Of a DNA stretch of 64,000 bases, positions 48,299-61,600 are shown one piece after another; the stretch's first letter is position 1, and every line of letters begins with the position of its first letter. The notes beneath the pieces were generated by a model. It ran no database searches. It saw nothing but the letters and a program-made list of their open reading frames with translations, and was not told the DNA's origin. The stretch lies in the NCBI GenBank assembly GCA_963576785.1, contig OY756142.1, positions 1,178,001 through 1,242,000 on the forward strand, given 5' to 3'. A program made the translations under genes and the position numbers. Origin of the DNA: Chlorophyllum brunneum (lineage: Eukaryota; Basidiomycota; Agaricomycetes; Agaricales; Agaricaceae).

Positions 48299-49424
48299 AT
48301 GCCGTTCGTCAAAAAGGTCAAGTCCGATGCCTACTTCTCACGTTTCCAGGTCAAGTATCGTCGAAGGAGGGAGGGAAAGACTGACTGTGAGTGTGCATTT
48401 TACCTTCTCCACTATCAGCACTCGAACAACTCTGCAGACTACGCCAGGAAGCGTCTCGTGACACAGGCAAAGAACAAGTAGTACGTCTCGGCCTTTTCGG
48501 AAAGGCGTTCATCTGACAGTATCGCGCAGCAATGCCCCAAAGTACCGCCTCGTCGTCCGTATCACCAATAAAGACATCATTGTCCAAATAGTCTACGCTC
48601 GCCTGCAGGGAGATTTTATCCTTACCGCTGCCCGCTCTGCTGAGCTCCCACGATACGGTATCAAGCACGGCCTGACCAATTGGGCTGCAGGTAAGTTCCG
48701 CACAGCCTAGTCCCGGTCCCCAAAATTGACGATACATAAGCCTATGCCACTGGCCTCCTTGCAGCCCGCCGCGCTCTCACTAAACTTGGTCTTGCCGACC
48801 AATATGAGGGTGTCGCAGAACCTGATGGCACTCTTGCCCTCACCGAAGCAATTGGTGAGGAAGGCGCTCCTCGACCCTTCAAGGCCTTCCTTGACGTCGG
48901 CTTGAAGCGCACTTCAACTGGTTCACGTATCTTCGGTGCCCTTAAGGGTGCCAGTGACGGCGGTATCTACATTCCCCACAACGAAAAACGCTTCCCTGGA
49001 TACGATCCAGAATCCAAGGAGCTCGATGCTGAGGTTCTGAAGAAATATATTTTCGGTGGTCACGTTGCTGAGTACATGGAGAGCTTGGAGGAAGAAGATG
49101 ATGAGAGGTCTGTGGTCCCTCTTATTCCAACTTCATTGCCTTGAATTCGACGGCAATAGATTCAAGAAACAATTTTCAAAATATCTCGCTGATGGCATCG
49201 GGTCGGACGACATTGAGGAAATTTACACCAGCGCCCATGCTGCCATTCGTGAGAACCCCGAGTTCAAGCCCACAGAAAAGACCAAAGACTGGAAGGCCGA
49301 GGCCTTGAAGTATCAGGTCAAGAAGCTCACCCTCGAACAGCGCAGGACCCGCATTGCGGAGAAAATCGAAAAGTTCAAAGCCGGCGGCTTCGACGAGAAT
49401 GAGGATGCCGAAGACGACGATTAG
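48299..49424 (+). CDS. RPL5: 60S ribosomal protein L5 (uL18)
   Basis: Binds 5S rRNA and forms the 5S RNP of the large ribosomal subunit. Sequence blocks: [177 protein letters not shown], and a basic-acidic C terminus ending NEDAEDDD. About 300 residues, normal for eukaryotic L5. Introns at about 48388-48438, 48481-48530, 48691-48763 and 49107-49160. The start codon immediately follows a leader-intron acceptor. It converges with MED17. Confidence 0.97.
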
Positions 49425-49560
49425 ATTCCTTCTTCGATTCCCTACTTTGATCTCAACAAAGTCGTTTGCATGCTATCATATGCTTATGGATTCATGATCA
49501 CGTTTTTCTATGGGCGAAAGCCGCCACTATTGAACGACTACGCAGACAGTACATATTACC

Positions 49561-51870
49561 TTAAGTGCCAGCGCTTGACTGTCTGATAGCATTCTTGATG
49601 AGGTAGGTAACCCAGTCCAGGAATTTTACCTCTCGGTGATCTTTCGGTGGGTACAGATGTGCCTGTCCCTGCTTACCGGGTAAATGACCTAAGAAATATG
49701 CGGTGCAATTGATTGAGTAGTTGGGCCCGTATGTCATGCGGAAATTTCTGGCCGCGAATCAGCATAGGGGTCTGATACCAGAAATCTATACGTACAAGAC
49801 ACAGCCTTCCCAACGGCCGACGCAATGGTCCAAGTCAATGAACCACGTTCCCTCGATGTTCTCTGTAAGGTTCTTCCCAAGATCGCGAATGCGATTCAAT
49901 AGACATTGTTCGACTTCATCCATTAGGAGCTGGCAAATTTGCGGGACAGACGAAACGGTTAACATTGATTGAGAGAGGTGGGCAATTAGTGTTGATGGGG
50001 AAACAAAGGTGAAACGGATAGTGTGGCTAGATCGATTGTTAGCGATGGCCGGTATAACGGTAGGAGACAGAAAGGAATGCGCACCGATTGAAAATTCGTA
50101 ACAAAATCTCACCTCCGACTGTCAGATTGACTTTCAAGTCCAAGAGTTTAAGAAGTTCTTTGCCTGTCTCCCCAACGATGGTCGTGACAAGATTGGTAGG
50201 TATCCCTGCAGCCTGCAGGGCTTGAACCACCTGTACTATTTCCCCTTGTATACGGTCCAAGAAAACTTGGTATTGGAGGAGGTCAATAATGGGGTGGAGA
50301 ACTGGGTATTTGGGCTTTGATGGTTTTTCTGGCGGCACTGGTACTGGCGATGCTGACGTTGAGGATCTTAGCCGATCCCCTTTCAAAAGAGCATGTCGTC
50401 GCAAAAGGAGAATGTGAAGACCGTAATATATGAGGTCGCACATTTCGCTCCGCTCCGTGATGTGCGATTCTGCGGCGAATGTATCTGTCTGTGTTGCTTG
50501 GTAAAAACGGAAATACCGATTACATTTGTCAATCAACTTACAAGCTCGATCTGCAGCTCAAGGCCTTGAACAGCATCAATCACCATGAAACGTTCAGAGA
50601 CCTTGGCAGATGCCGTAGGAAGGCTCCCAGCTTCCTGGACGAGGATGGAGAAGATCTCTTGTTCGACTACCTCACGTTGGGCAGCTCGTAAAGCCCCATC
50701 CAAAATTGTTTCGTCGTCGGAAGGAATGGTGTTTGTGGTCGTCCGGGTTACTCCTACGTGGTCTTTTGTTACAATGCTCACACGGAGACGATTTTTTCTG
50801 CGGTGAGGAAATATTACATCATGAGAGATTCCATAATAACCTGGAAGTCGACCGATGGCCCGACGTCGAAACTGGGTAGGTGCTAGGCAAAGGACACTTA
50901 AATCTTGGGGCGAACGGGGAGTGACATCACACACTGACATTCTTCCAAACCGAATGAGATGACGAAATCCTTTGAGGTCCTATCTGCCCCCTTTCCGGTT
51001 GCTGAACCTGGAGGGAGGGAAGCGGGAACCAAACCCCAATTGTTGCGACGTATCTTCAGTGCGTCGACCCAGTACTTCTCTCCAGCTAGTCGTGTGCGTT
51101 CCATACTCTCAGCGGATGCTTTGAATAGACCTGCAGCATGTCTCAAAGCTTCGTCTTTGCCACCGACAGTTAATTGGGCATTAAAAGCTTGGACTGATGT
51201 GATGGGAGAGGGGTTCGTAACCAGTGTGGTGGAAAAGTTGACATTGGGTGGGGGAAGCAGCTGCACCTGAGAGGGTAGCTGTGCCTGTGGAGAGGCTTGC
51301 GACAAAGTTTGAGATGAAGACTGAGTTTGCGACTGGGTCTCGTTATTCGGTGTGGCTAGGAGCGCGGCAAGGACTTGTTGAGAGAGTGTCATTTCGCCAA
51401 GGGAGACACTGTGTGCCATGAGTATGCTAGCCGTCGTTGTAGCACTTAAAAACTCACGCAAGGTTTTTGAGAATCTCTTCCCTCATTTCACGTAGATCTT
51501 CATAACTCATCACTTTGGGCTCATCTTCTTCCTCCTCTTCGTCGTCCTTGAGCGTTTCCTCACCGTTCGATGGTGAATTGCTCGAGGTGAAGGCATCCCC
51601 TGAGATCTTGTCGAAGAAATCCAAGCCACGTTCAGTAAAGATCCTCCGCAGATTTGCACCTAGTCGGGCAGAGGGATTCTCCTTCCTGTTTAATTTCAAT
51701 TGGATGCTTGAGACAAGAAGGTACTCCAAACTGGGCAGACCTTACGTTTCGTAGATGTACTCGCCCTCCTGCGTTATATCCTCGACAACTGGGAAGGAAT
51801 TTCCATGATCATCCTTGTAAGGCCGTTCCAGTGACAATCTGAGCTGCTTCCACGAAGGATCGGAGTCCAT
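49561..51870 (-). CDS. MED17: Mediator subunit 17 (Srb4)
   Basis: Head-module scaffold of the Mediator coactivator. Start MDSDPSWKQLRLSLERPYKD, then EDITQEGEYIYET joined by splicing to KENPSARLGANLRRIFTERG and LDFFDKIS. The middle has MSYEDLREMREEILKNLA, a Gln/Ser-rich linker (ETQSQTQSSSQTLSQ), DALRHAAGLFKASAESMERT-like helix, KYWVDALKIRRNNWGLVPAS, and RAIGRLPGYYGISHD. The C-terminal half includes EQEIFSILVQEAGSLPTA, MCDLIYYGLHILLLRRH and the conserved end GKQGQAHLYPPKDHREVKFL. The last three exons were joined in phase to a stop at 49563-49561. An acidic stretch (KDDEEEEEDEPK) is present near residue 90. About 640 residues after splicing. Confidence 0.93.
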
Positions 51871-52028
51871 GAGGGTGCTGGAAACAAGCCCCTCTCGGTG
51901 GCGGTGAGCTTTGTTTGTTCCGGACTTACCGGACCGCCGGACGTGTGTTGGACCACCGAGTCAACGCTTAAGTAACCCCCTCTCCATCTTATCGCTTCGG
52001 GTCCCCTTAGCTTCAATCTTCTCCGTCT

Positions 52029-54918
52029 ATGCTGACGGCTAATACATCAGATCACTCTCAGCCCACGTCCTCCCTTGCTAAGCGCAAGAAAGTAGAAGAT
52101 GATACCCTACAAACGTCCAAAAAGCAACGAACGAGAGTAAGGTAGGAGAATACATCCCTCTAGGTTCGTTGTTGTCTGAAAAGCCTCAGCTTCTCTTGCG
52201 GGGAATGTCATCGTCGGAAGCAAAAAGTATATTTGCACCGTTTACCTCAGGCCAGAAACTCACGTCCTAGTAAAGTGCGATCGCCAAACACCCTGCTCTC
52301 ATGTTAGTCTCACCCTCATCACTGTGAATGCCAACTCAATGGATGCCAGTGCATCGCTCGCAGAGTCCCAGAGCTGTGTAAAGCTTATACTCCAGGCAAA
52401 GCCGACCATGACCTTAACGCGCGTATTGCTCGCCTCGAGCAAATCATCGAGGCCGCTCTGCCTCAGTTCTGGCCAGGAAATGCTACACATCCTGATTCCA
52501 ATGCTACCCTGCAGCGACCTCGCTCTCCATCCGTTGCAGAGGATGATAGCCGCTCACAACCTGACGAGCAGGATTCGAGTGGGGGGACGTTTCAGAGCGG
52601 CAAATGGTACGGAAACGGTGCGTCGGGCAGCGTGGCTCCAGGGAACGTCCTTGAACAGGTACGGCTTGCAGCTCTTCTAGCCCAATGTCCATCTGATATA
52701 ACTAGCTGCTGCATGTGCCGAGTCTGGCCGATACCAGCAGTTCTACACCCGGCAGTGACTCACGTGGCTTAAATGGGCAGTCCTCAAAGCCACCATTACA
52801 TGCCATTGAGGAGGACCTTGAACCTTCAGCTGCTGATAATCTCAAGTCATTAGTGCAGGAGTGCGGCGTACCACCTCACAAAATATCAGAACTTTTGCAA
52901 GAACTACCACCTCAGCGGGTATCAGAGGTTCTCATAAATTATTATTTCACCTCAATGTGAGTAGTTTGAAGTCGCACGGGGCTCTGATTATGAACGTTTT
53001 TCATAGCAACTGGACTCGTTATCCTGTATCCGAGAAGGATTTTCGTACCGCCTATGCCTCAGTTTGTGCTCATGGCCGTGATGGGATAGGCGCCACCAAC
53101 CCTCACGACGTTCGCTTTTTACCTCTTCTCTTCGTTGTGCTAGCTATCTCTGCCCGTCTCTCCCCGGAAAACATAGGCGGCGATGCAAGAACCCGACGCA
53201 TTACGTCTCTACGATATTATTGGTCCTGTGAGTGAACTTTCGTCCCCTTCGTCGCTCTGCTTAGCCGAAAACCCCCAGCTCGTCGATCAATATTGATAGC
53301 AGCTGCCATACAGCCAGACTCTTTAGATATTGTGCTCACTAGACTATTAGTAGGTCATTCTTGCCGGTGCCGGATCGCCAGCTGATGTACATCTCTAAGA
53401 GTGCCCGGTTTCTTACCTTTGATCGTCGCATAACGGAGTGTTGGAGCCAGCTTGGTGCAGCGGTCAGAACTGCCCAAGCCCTTGGTTTGCATAGAGATGG
53501 ATCAACTATGGTGAGGAGGACTTTCATTTGGGCCTACATGTATTGCATCTTACTCGACAGCAGGGTATGGAGCCCTCTCGCGTCGAGTATCGACGGAGAA
53601 TATGGTGGATACCTTTAGTGCCTGGAAATTACACATCGCTCACCCCATCTCCAGGTCATATTTATATCACGCCGACCGTTCGTACGCACTCGTACTAGGC
53701 AGACCTAACTCAATTCAAGACGACTATACTTCAACCAAAATACCCTCGAACATTGATGATGCATCCACGCAAACATCCGCGTTCGAATCTCCACCGCTGT
53801 CCACGCCCACTCCAATGACATTTGTCATTCTTCGTCATCATCTCGCTTCCGTCATCGGGCGCATCGTTCACCATTTCCAACAAGTCCGTGAGAGAAGTCA
53901 TTATTCAGAAGTAGTGGCGCTCGATGATGAATTATTGAAATTCATCACGAACCTGCCGCCTCACTACGGACTCGTTCCCGATGCGAGTCTTGATGAAGCA
54001 CATCCATTTGTACCTGTCCACAGGTTTCTCTTATTAACAGAGATCCTGTTCGTCAGAATAAGCCTTCATCGACCGTATCTCCTCAAGCGTTTGAATTCGG
54101 AACGATATGCACGATCACGGGTGGCCTGTTTCGAGTCTGCGATCAAGGACTACGAAATACGCCAGGCCTTTAGGGACAGTATGCCCAAGGAGACCCAGGA
54201 TTCACTCAGCAACGCGTACCGGGAATTCCAGACGGCGATGATCAGCGGGTTCTATTTCATTCTCGAGCCAAAAGGGAAACATTCGGATAAAATGCATGCA
54301 ATCCTAGATGGCTTTATGAAAGATCACGAAGGAATGCATGAAATGGACGAAACGACGCGGCGGGAGCTGAAAACAATAGAATTCTTGAAGGCCAAGGCAT
54401 CCCAGGTCGAATCTCTTACTGAAGCCAGGCGCTCTGCACTTGCAGACTCAGCTAAACCCGAGCAACAGGCTCAACTTCTGCTTGGTCTCCAGAAACCAGT
54501 ATCATCTACTAAGGGCTATCCGTCGCTGCTTAACATTGGGATGAAAGATCCCGGTCCCCAGTCGCCTTCGCTTCCAATTCTGAACCCGAACCATCATATG
54601 TCCCAGTCTCCCACTTTCCAACGCTTACAGCAGTCGCAGGACTACGTGAATTCTCCTACGACTTCAAACAGTCCCCATGGTGATGAGGAAAGTACGGCAC
54701 AGTCGCTGCTAGATCACTGGTGTAACACCGTCAGCAACGCGCAGATTGACGTGTCCACTGGGGCGATGTCTTGGGATAGAGCAGGAGGGGAGTTTCCGGC
54801 CTGGTTAGGGAGCACGAATTCCACGGTGGCGCCGGACTTTCGTTTGCTGACGGGATTGGATGGGTCGGATTGGAATTATTGGGAGACCTTGGTAAATCAA
54901 ATTCAACGTGGTCCTTAA
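52029..54918 (+). CDS. Zn2Cys6 fungal transcription factor with fungal-specific TF domain
   Basis: The zinc cluster reads CGECHRRKQKCDRQTPCSHC followed by IARRVPELC, with all six cysteines, preceded by basic KRKKVEDD. Three introns interrupt or flank it (about 52142-52186, 52231-52274, 52303-52346). A leucine-containing dimerisation helix (DLNARIARLEQIIEAAL) follows. The middle-homology fungal_trans domain has INYYFTSINWTRYPVSEKDF, FLPLLFVVLAISARLSP, ARFLTFDRRITECWSQLGAA, VRTAQALGLHRDGSTM, EYRRRIWSYLYHADRSYALV and LGRPNSIQDDYTSTKIP. The exon joining STM to QGMEPSRVEYRRRIW is needed to restore the domain. About 815 residues. The target genes cannot be read from the sequence; no metabolic cluster adjoins it, so a regulatory role in neighbours is not implied. 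Confidence 0.92.
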
Positions 54919-55215
54919 CGCTCCCAAAGCCGCTTGCCTTGGATTTTCGTTTATAATATTTGTACTGATTTACGTGAAACTCTGCTGTGCGGGTTCCTTC
55001 GTATGTATTAATAGTAGTTTCCAGAATTTTTATCCTTTTGTTGGTGGACCGCAGCTTGTCTTGGCATATTACGTTATACCACCCTTTCAAGGCGTGACCA
55101 GAACAGCCAAGTAGCGAGTCACTGTTTGTCAAGCATGGAGTTGGCAACGCTGTAAACACAGGTGAATGGGCGGCTGACCTCACGATAAGACCACTACTTG
55201 TCTTCGTTTTTCAAC

Positions 55216-56081
55216 ATGCAAGCTATTAATCGCTTCCTTTATGGGCCTACGCCAGAAGAACGAGTACGCGCATGGCAGTCAAAGTTGCGCACAGAACAAC
55301 GACACCTCGATAGGGAGATGAGGCAGGTTGGAAATTATGTGCTGTTTGACTATATTGCGCATTAATTATTCAATCTCAGCTGGACCTAGCAACTGGAAAG
55401 GCTCGTGCAACCGTCAAACAGCTTGCTACGAAAGGAGATGTCAAATCCGCGCGTATTTTGGCAAAAGAGGTGGTAAGGAGTAACAAGCAGAAGGACAGGT
55501 TGTCTGTCAGCAAGGCAAGGCTTGGCTCAATCAGCACGCAGCTTGCTCAGCAATTAGGTGAGAGAATCGTAGTGTCGGGATTTTGAGCACTGAGGGAGAT
55601 ACTATACCAGCGATGGCGAAGGTGACTGGATCCTTGCAGAAATCGACCGAAATAATGAAGCTGTCGAATTCACTCATCAAGCTACCCCAGATTAGCCAGA
55701 CTATGCGGGAAATGAGTATGGAAATGACTAAGGTGCAGTCTGCCTGAGCTCGCATCCATAGGTGGTCATTGAAAAGGCTGCCAGGCGGGCATACTAGAAG
55801 AAATGCTAGAGGACACCCTAGATATAGAGGAGGATGAGGAATTGGAGGAGGAGGCCGATGCTGAGGTCGACAGAGTCTTATTTGAAGTGACTGATGGTAA
55901 GCTGGGCCTTGTTGGATCTGTTGAAACGGAGCTTCCGGTAAGCCTCCTGCATCTAAACGGCTCATCCAACGAAGTTGGTTATTATCCTTACAGACTATCG
56001 AGAATACCCTGGAAGACGAAGAGACGGAGCGAAATATGGAAAAGTATCGCCAGCAGCTTGACGGTTTACTCAGTACTTAGA
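55216..56081 (+). CDS. VPS24: ESCRT-III subunit VPS24/CHMP3
   Basis: Snf7-family helical protein of the ESCRT-III complex, acting in multivesicular-body sorting and membrane scission. Spliced sequence: MQAINRFLYGPTPEERVRAW, EQRHLDREMRQLDLATGKAR, QLATKGDVKSARILAKEVVR, SISTQLAQQLAMAKVTGSLQ, KSTEIMKLSNSLIKLPQISQ, MREMSMEMTKAGILEEMLED, then acidic EEDEELEEEADAEVDRVLFE and an end RQQLDGLLST. The block GSLQKSTEIMK..IKLPQI identifies VPS24/CHMP3 over other Snf7 paralogues. Basic N-terminal and acidic C-terminal halves match the autoinhibited ESCRT-III architecture. Introns at about 55328-55379, 55559-55610, 55731-55787 and 55939-55993. About 220 residues. Confidence 0.94.
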
Positions 56082-56264
56082 AGACGGACCTCCGTATCTT
56101 ACATTTTATTTAGTTGCAATGATCCTCCCGTATAATTCAGATTGTCGGGCACAACATCATTTAAGCCTAATACTTTTTGCCATGAAACACTGCAAGGACC
56201 TTCAGCTCCTACCTTATTATCTTATCTTTTCAGGCCTTAGCTAATTGCACCGCCACATACCATT

Positions 56265-56270
56265 CACGTG
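56265..56270. promoter_or_regulatory. CACGTG box upstream of IDH1
   Basis: TTCACGTGAG lies 60 bp before the IDH1 ATG. Confidence 0.45.
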
Positions 56271-56329
56271 AGCGAATTTGATGTCGGAAGCGGAGCAAAA
56301 CGCCAGAATATCTTTACTCTCCTACCAAA

Positions 56330-58155
<1,826 letters not shown>

Positions 58156-58694
58156 TCCATAGATCCTAATCCAGAGCGTGATGGAACTTTGGTCTATAGA
58201 GTTTAGAGTTGGTTTACATAGGTGGCCAGACTATGTGCACTTGGGCCTCCAGTGATTATACCTTTAACATCATCTAATACAGCTATATCACGTATTATTC
58301 TGGCACGCATTGAGTGTCATGTCGACGGGCATCATGGAAGGGTGGGCGCCATCGCTTGTGTAATACAGTATGAGGCAATGGGGCCGTGGGAAGGAGAGCC
58401 AGTCAACTTAGCCCCCAGTCGAGGTTAGTGACCATCAAGTGTCCTTCATTTTCACCACCACCACCGATAAGCCCCCCCACTTGCATTCCTTCGTCCCACT
58501 CGCCCCGCAGGGCAAAGCCATCCAATACAACCCACAAACCAACTTCCAGGTGTGTGTTGAGTCCTGACAATGCATCCATTATGTACTGATGCAACGTGCT
58601 CAGACAGGACTCTTGCCAAAGCGAAATCTAAAGGATAAAAACAAAAGAAGAATTCTGATAATCGATTTCCCGTCTCAAATATTTTACGAACGAC
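58156..58694. other. Intergenic region between IDH1 and SSD1
   Basis: 539 bp. The left part should be the IDH1 3' UTR. The right part is the SSD1 leader and promoter, with a pyrimidine-rich CCACCACCACC and GCCCCCCCAC segment near 58455-58480 and an AAAGGATAAAAACAAAAG stretch just upstream of the start. I see no gene on either strand. Confidence 0.5.
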
Positions 58695-61600
58695 ATGACC
58701 GACGATATTACGCCGCAAACTCAACCTCCGAAGAGGGATGACAGGAAACCCGCCTCTGGTCCTGGAAATAACCGTGGATCCAAGAGGAATGGTTCCAATA
58801 CCAATACAAAGTCCACCGGAACGTCCAGTCAAGCTGGGACTCGACCTTCCTCTCGGAGCAGTAACAAGAAGCCGTCCAACAACACACCTCTTGTGGAATC
58901 TGGTTCCGACACAGCCAGCAAGAAGGGAACCGAAATCGGTAAGAAACCAGATCAGCGCAGCAAATCCTCTGGAGGTCGAGCTAGCCACCGCAAGGGCCCA
59001 TCGGCTTCTCAGGCCATCCGAAACACCAATTCCAGAGATTCCAAAACATCTGGCTCACCCGCTCCACAGACTACAGAATCGAGCGCTGCGCTGTCATCTC
59101 TTCAGAATCTCATCGCCGACCTGAAGACTACCTCCCCTAGCCAGCAAACAGCCGGACCCCCAATCACTTTCGGCCCCACCGCCCAGACCGTCAGCAACCT
59201 TCCTGTTAACGCGCCCGTGTTCCAGCCCGGAGCGCCGTCGTACGCTGGCATGGGAGCGGACCAAAGGCACCGCAAGGCGGCATCTCTCGGTAACTCGGCT
59301 CTGTCCGGAAACTTCAACTCCTTCTCCCCACATTTTGGCGCCACTATCGAGGAAGATGGCAACGGCTCTTTCGAAGAGGGAGAGGTTCCTGAGCGCTACG
59401 CTGACCATTTAAATCACCAGCCGCGTTCCCAGTCCCAGAGTTTTGTTCCCCCTCGCTTTGCCGCTCTGGCTGCTCAACAACAAGAGCAATTGGATACTGT
59501 TGGTCCGACTGGTCGACCTCAGCTTGCACCAGGTTTCATGTTCGGCGCTGGTCAACGCAAGCGCGCTCCCTTAGTGGGTCCTCCTATCAACGAAGAGGAC
59601 GTGGGCTTCCAGTTCCCACAGCAGCAAACCCAAGTCCATCCGAATGAGTTCCCTGGCCATGATATAACCCAGAGGAAGGCAGAGAGTGGTGAAATCACTG
59701 GCATAATGGCTGAGCAGGTACATTCTTTGTTTCTTAATTCTTCTCGGCCTCCAGTTCATAACCTTGCATAGATCGCCCTCCAGCAGCAGATTGAAGTGCT
59801 CCAGCAACAGCAGCAAGCACTCTACCAGCAGCAACTCGCCTCGGGCTCGGTTGTGTCGTTCCAAACCCCTGGCCTCGGTTCGAATCGTGGACCTCATAGG
59901 AGAGTCCAAAGCACAATGGCTGGCCCTGGCCCAAATTTCCAAAATCCTATGGGTCAGTTTGGTAATCTCGCAAACCTGAACATTGGTCTCGATGGTCAAC
60001 CTCAGACTGTACCTCGTGGTCACGGCCGCAGGCACAGCGTCAACGTTGTCAATAAGAATACTGGCAACCAAAGCAATGGGACACCTAACACTTTTGCTTT
60101 CCCCTCCACTCAGGAGGGTTACGAGGATGGCTTCGTGGCTGGGTTCAACGGTGGTCATTCAAGGCAGGTTTCCCGAGCTGACTCTACATGGCGCATCAGT
60201 GAGTCAATTTAGCGATGTTATTGTACAGGTACTGAAGTTTTGTCGTCGTAGATGGAGGTGTCGGCGGTGTACAGAACACAAACGCGTTTACGGCTGACCT
60301 TGCTCAAGCCCAGGCTCAATTGCAAAGCTTGCAGCAATTCCGCGCTGCCGCGGGCGGTCACCACCATAAGATGGCATCCTTTAGCTTCCCTAACATGTTG
60401 CCGAATATGATGGCTGCGAACATGATGGGATTGGGTCTTGGAGGAATCAACCTCTTACAACAACAGCAGCAGCAGTTCCAGAGCCAGCTTCAGCAGCAAG
60501 CAAGTCAACCTCAGCGCAAGTCCCTTTTTGCTCCATACCTACCTCAAGCTTCGCTTCCTCCTCTCCTTGCTGCCGGAAAGCTTGTTGTTGGAATTCTACG
60601 GGTTAACAAAAGGAATAGATCTGATGCCTACGTTGCCACTGAGGTCCTCGACGCGGACATCTATATCTGTGGTTCGAAGGATCGTAACCGTGCGCTGGAA
60701 GGTGACATCGTTGCGGTCGAACTACTTGACGTTGATGAGGTTTGGGGAACCAAAAAAGAGAAGGAGGAGAAAAAGAGGAAGAAAGAGGAGAATGCCGCAT
60801 ATGACTCGAAGATTGGTCGCAAGGACGACAAGAAGAAGGATGATGTAGAGGTTGAAGGCCAAGGACTAATGCTATTTGAGGATGAAGAGTATGCGTTCCT
60901 GGCATTAATACCTGATTCTTTCCCTGATCTTCTATTAGGGTCACTGATGATGTCAAGCCTCAGTTTGCAGGTCATGTTGTGGCCGTTGTCGAACGTATGC
61001 CTGGTCAGCTCTTTTCCGGAACTTTGGGTCTACTTCGTCCATCCTCTGCTGCGACAAAAGAGAAACAAGAAGCAGAGAGGCGCGAGAGGGAAGGTGATCG
61101 TGCTGAAGAACCTCGTCGCGGACCCATCGAACGTCCAAAGATTGTCTGGTTCAAACCTACGGACAAACGCGTTCCTCTTATTGCTATTCCTACCGAACAA
61201 GCGCCTCCCGATTTCGTCCAGAACTCTGAGGCGTACTCGAATAAGCTTTTCGTCGCCTGCATTAAACGTCACGTAAGCTCAGCTTAGCGTTTCTGAGCAG
61301 AAGGTAGCTACTAATGGTTTCCCAGCCTATTAGCTCTCTCCACCCCTTCGGTACACTCGTCGAGGAGCTCGGCCCCATCGGTGATATTGAGGTTGAAACT
61401 AGTGCTCTCCTTAAAGATTGCAACTTCCCAACTGAGGAGTTTTCGGACAATGTCCTCAAGTGCATTCCTCCCGTTCCCTGGACGTAAGCTAGATTCCAAC
61501 CGTTTGAAGACGAATACTCATATCATCACCTAGCGTTCCCGAGCACGAACTTAAAGTCCGTCAGGACTTACGTGATCTGAGAATCCTCACGATCGATCCC

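Noticed and set aside
58452..58988. 178-codon minus-strand ORF near SSD1
   Set aside because: Overlaps the SSD1 start antisense, has no recognisable family, and is explained by codon bias of the Ser/Asn-rich SSD1 N terminus.
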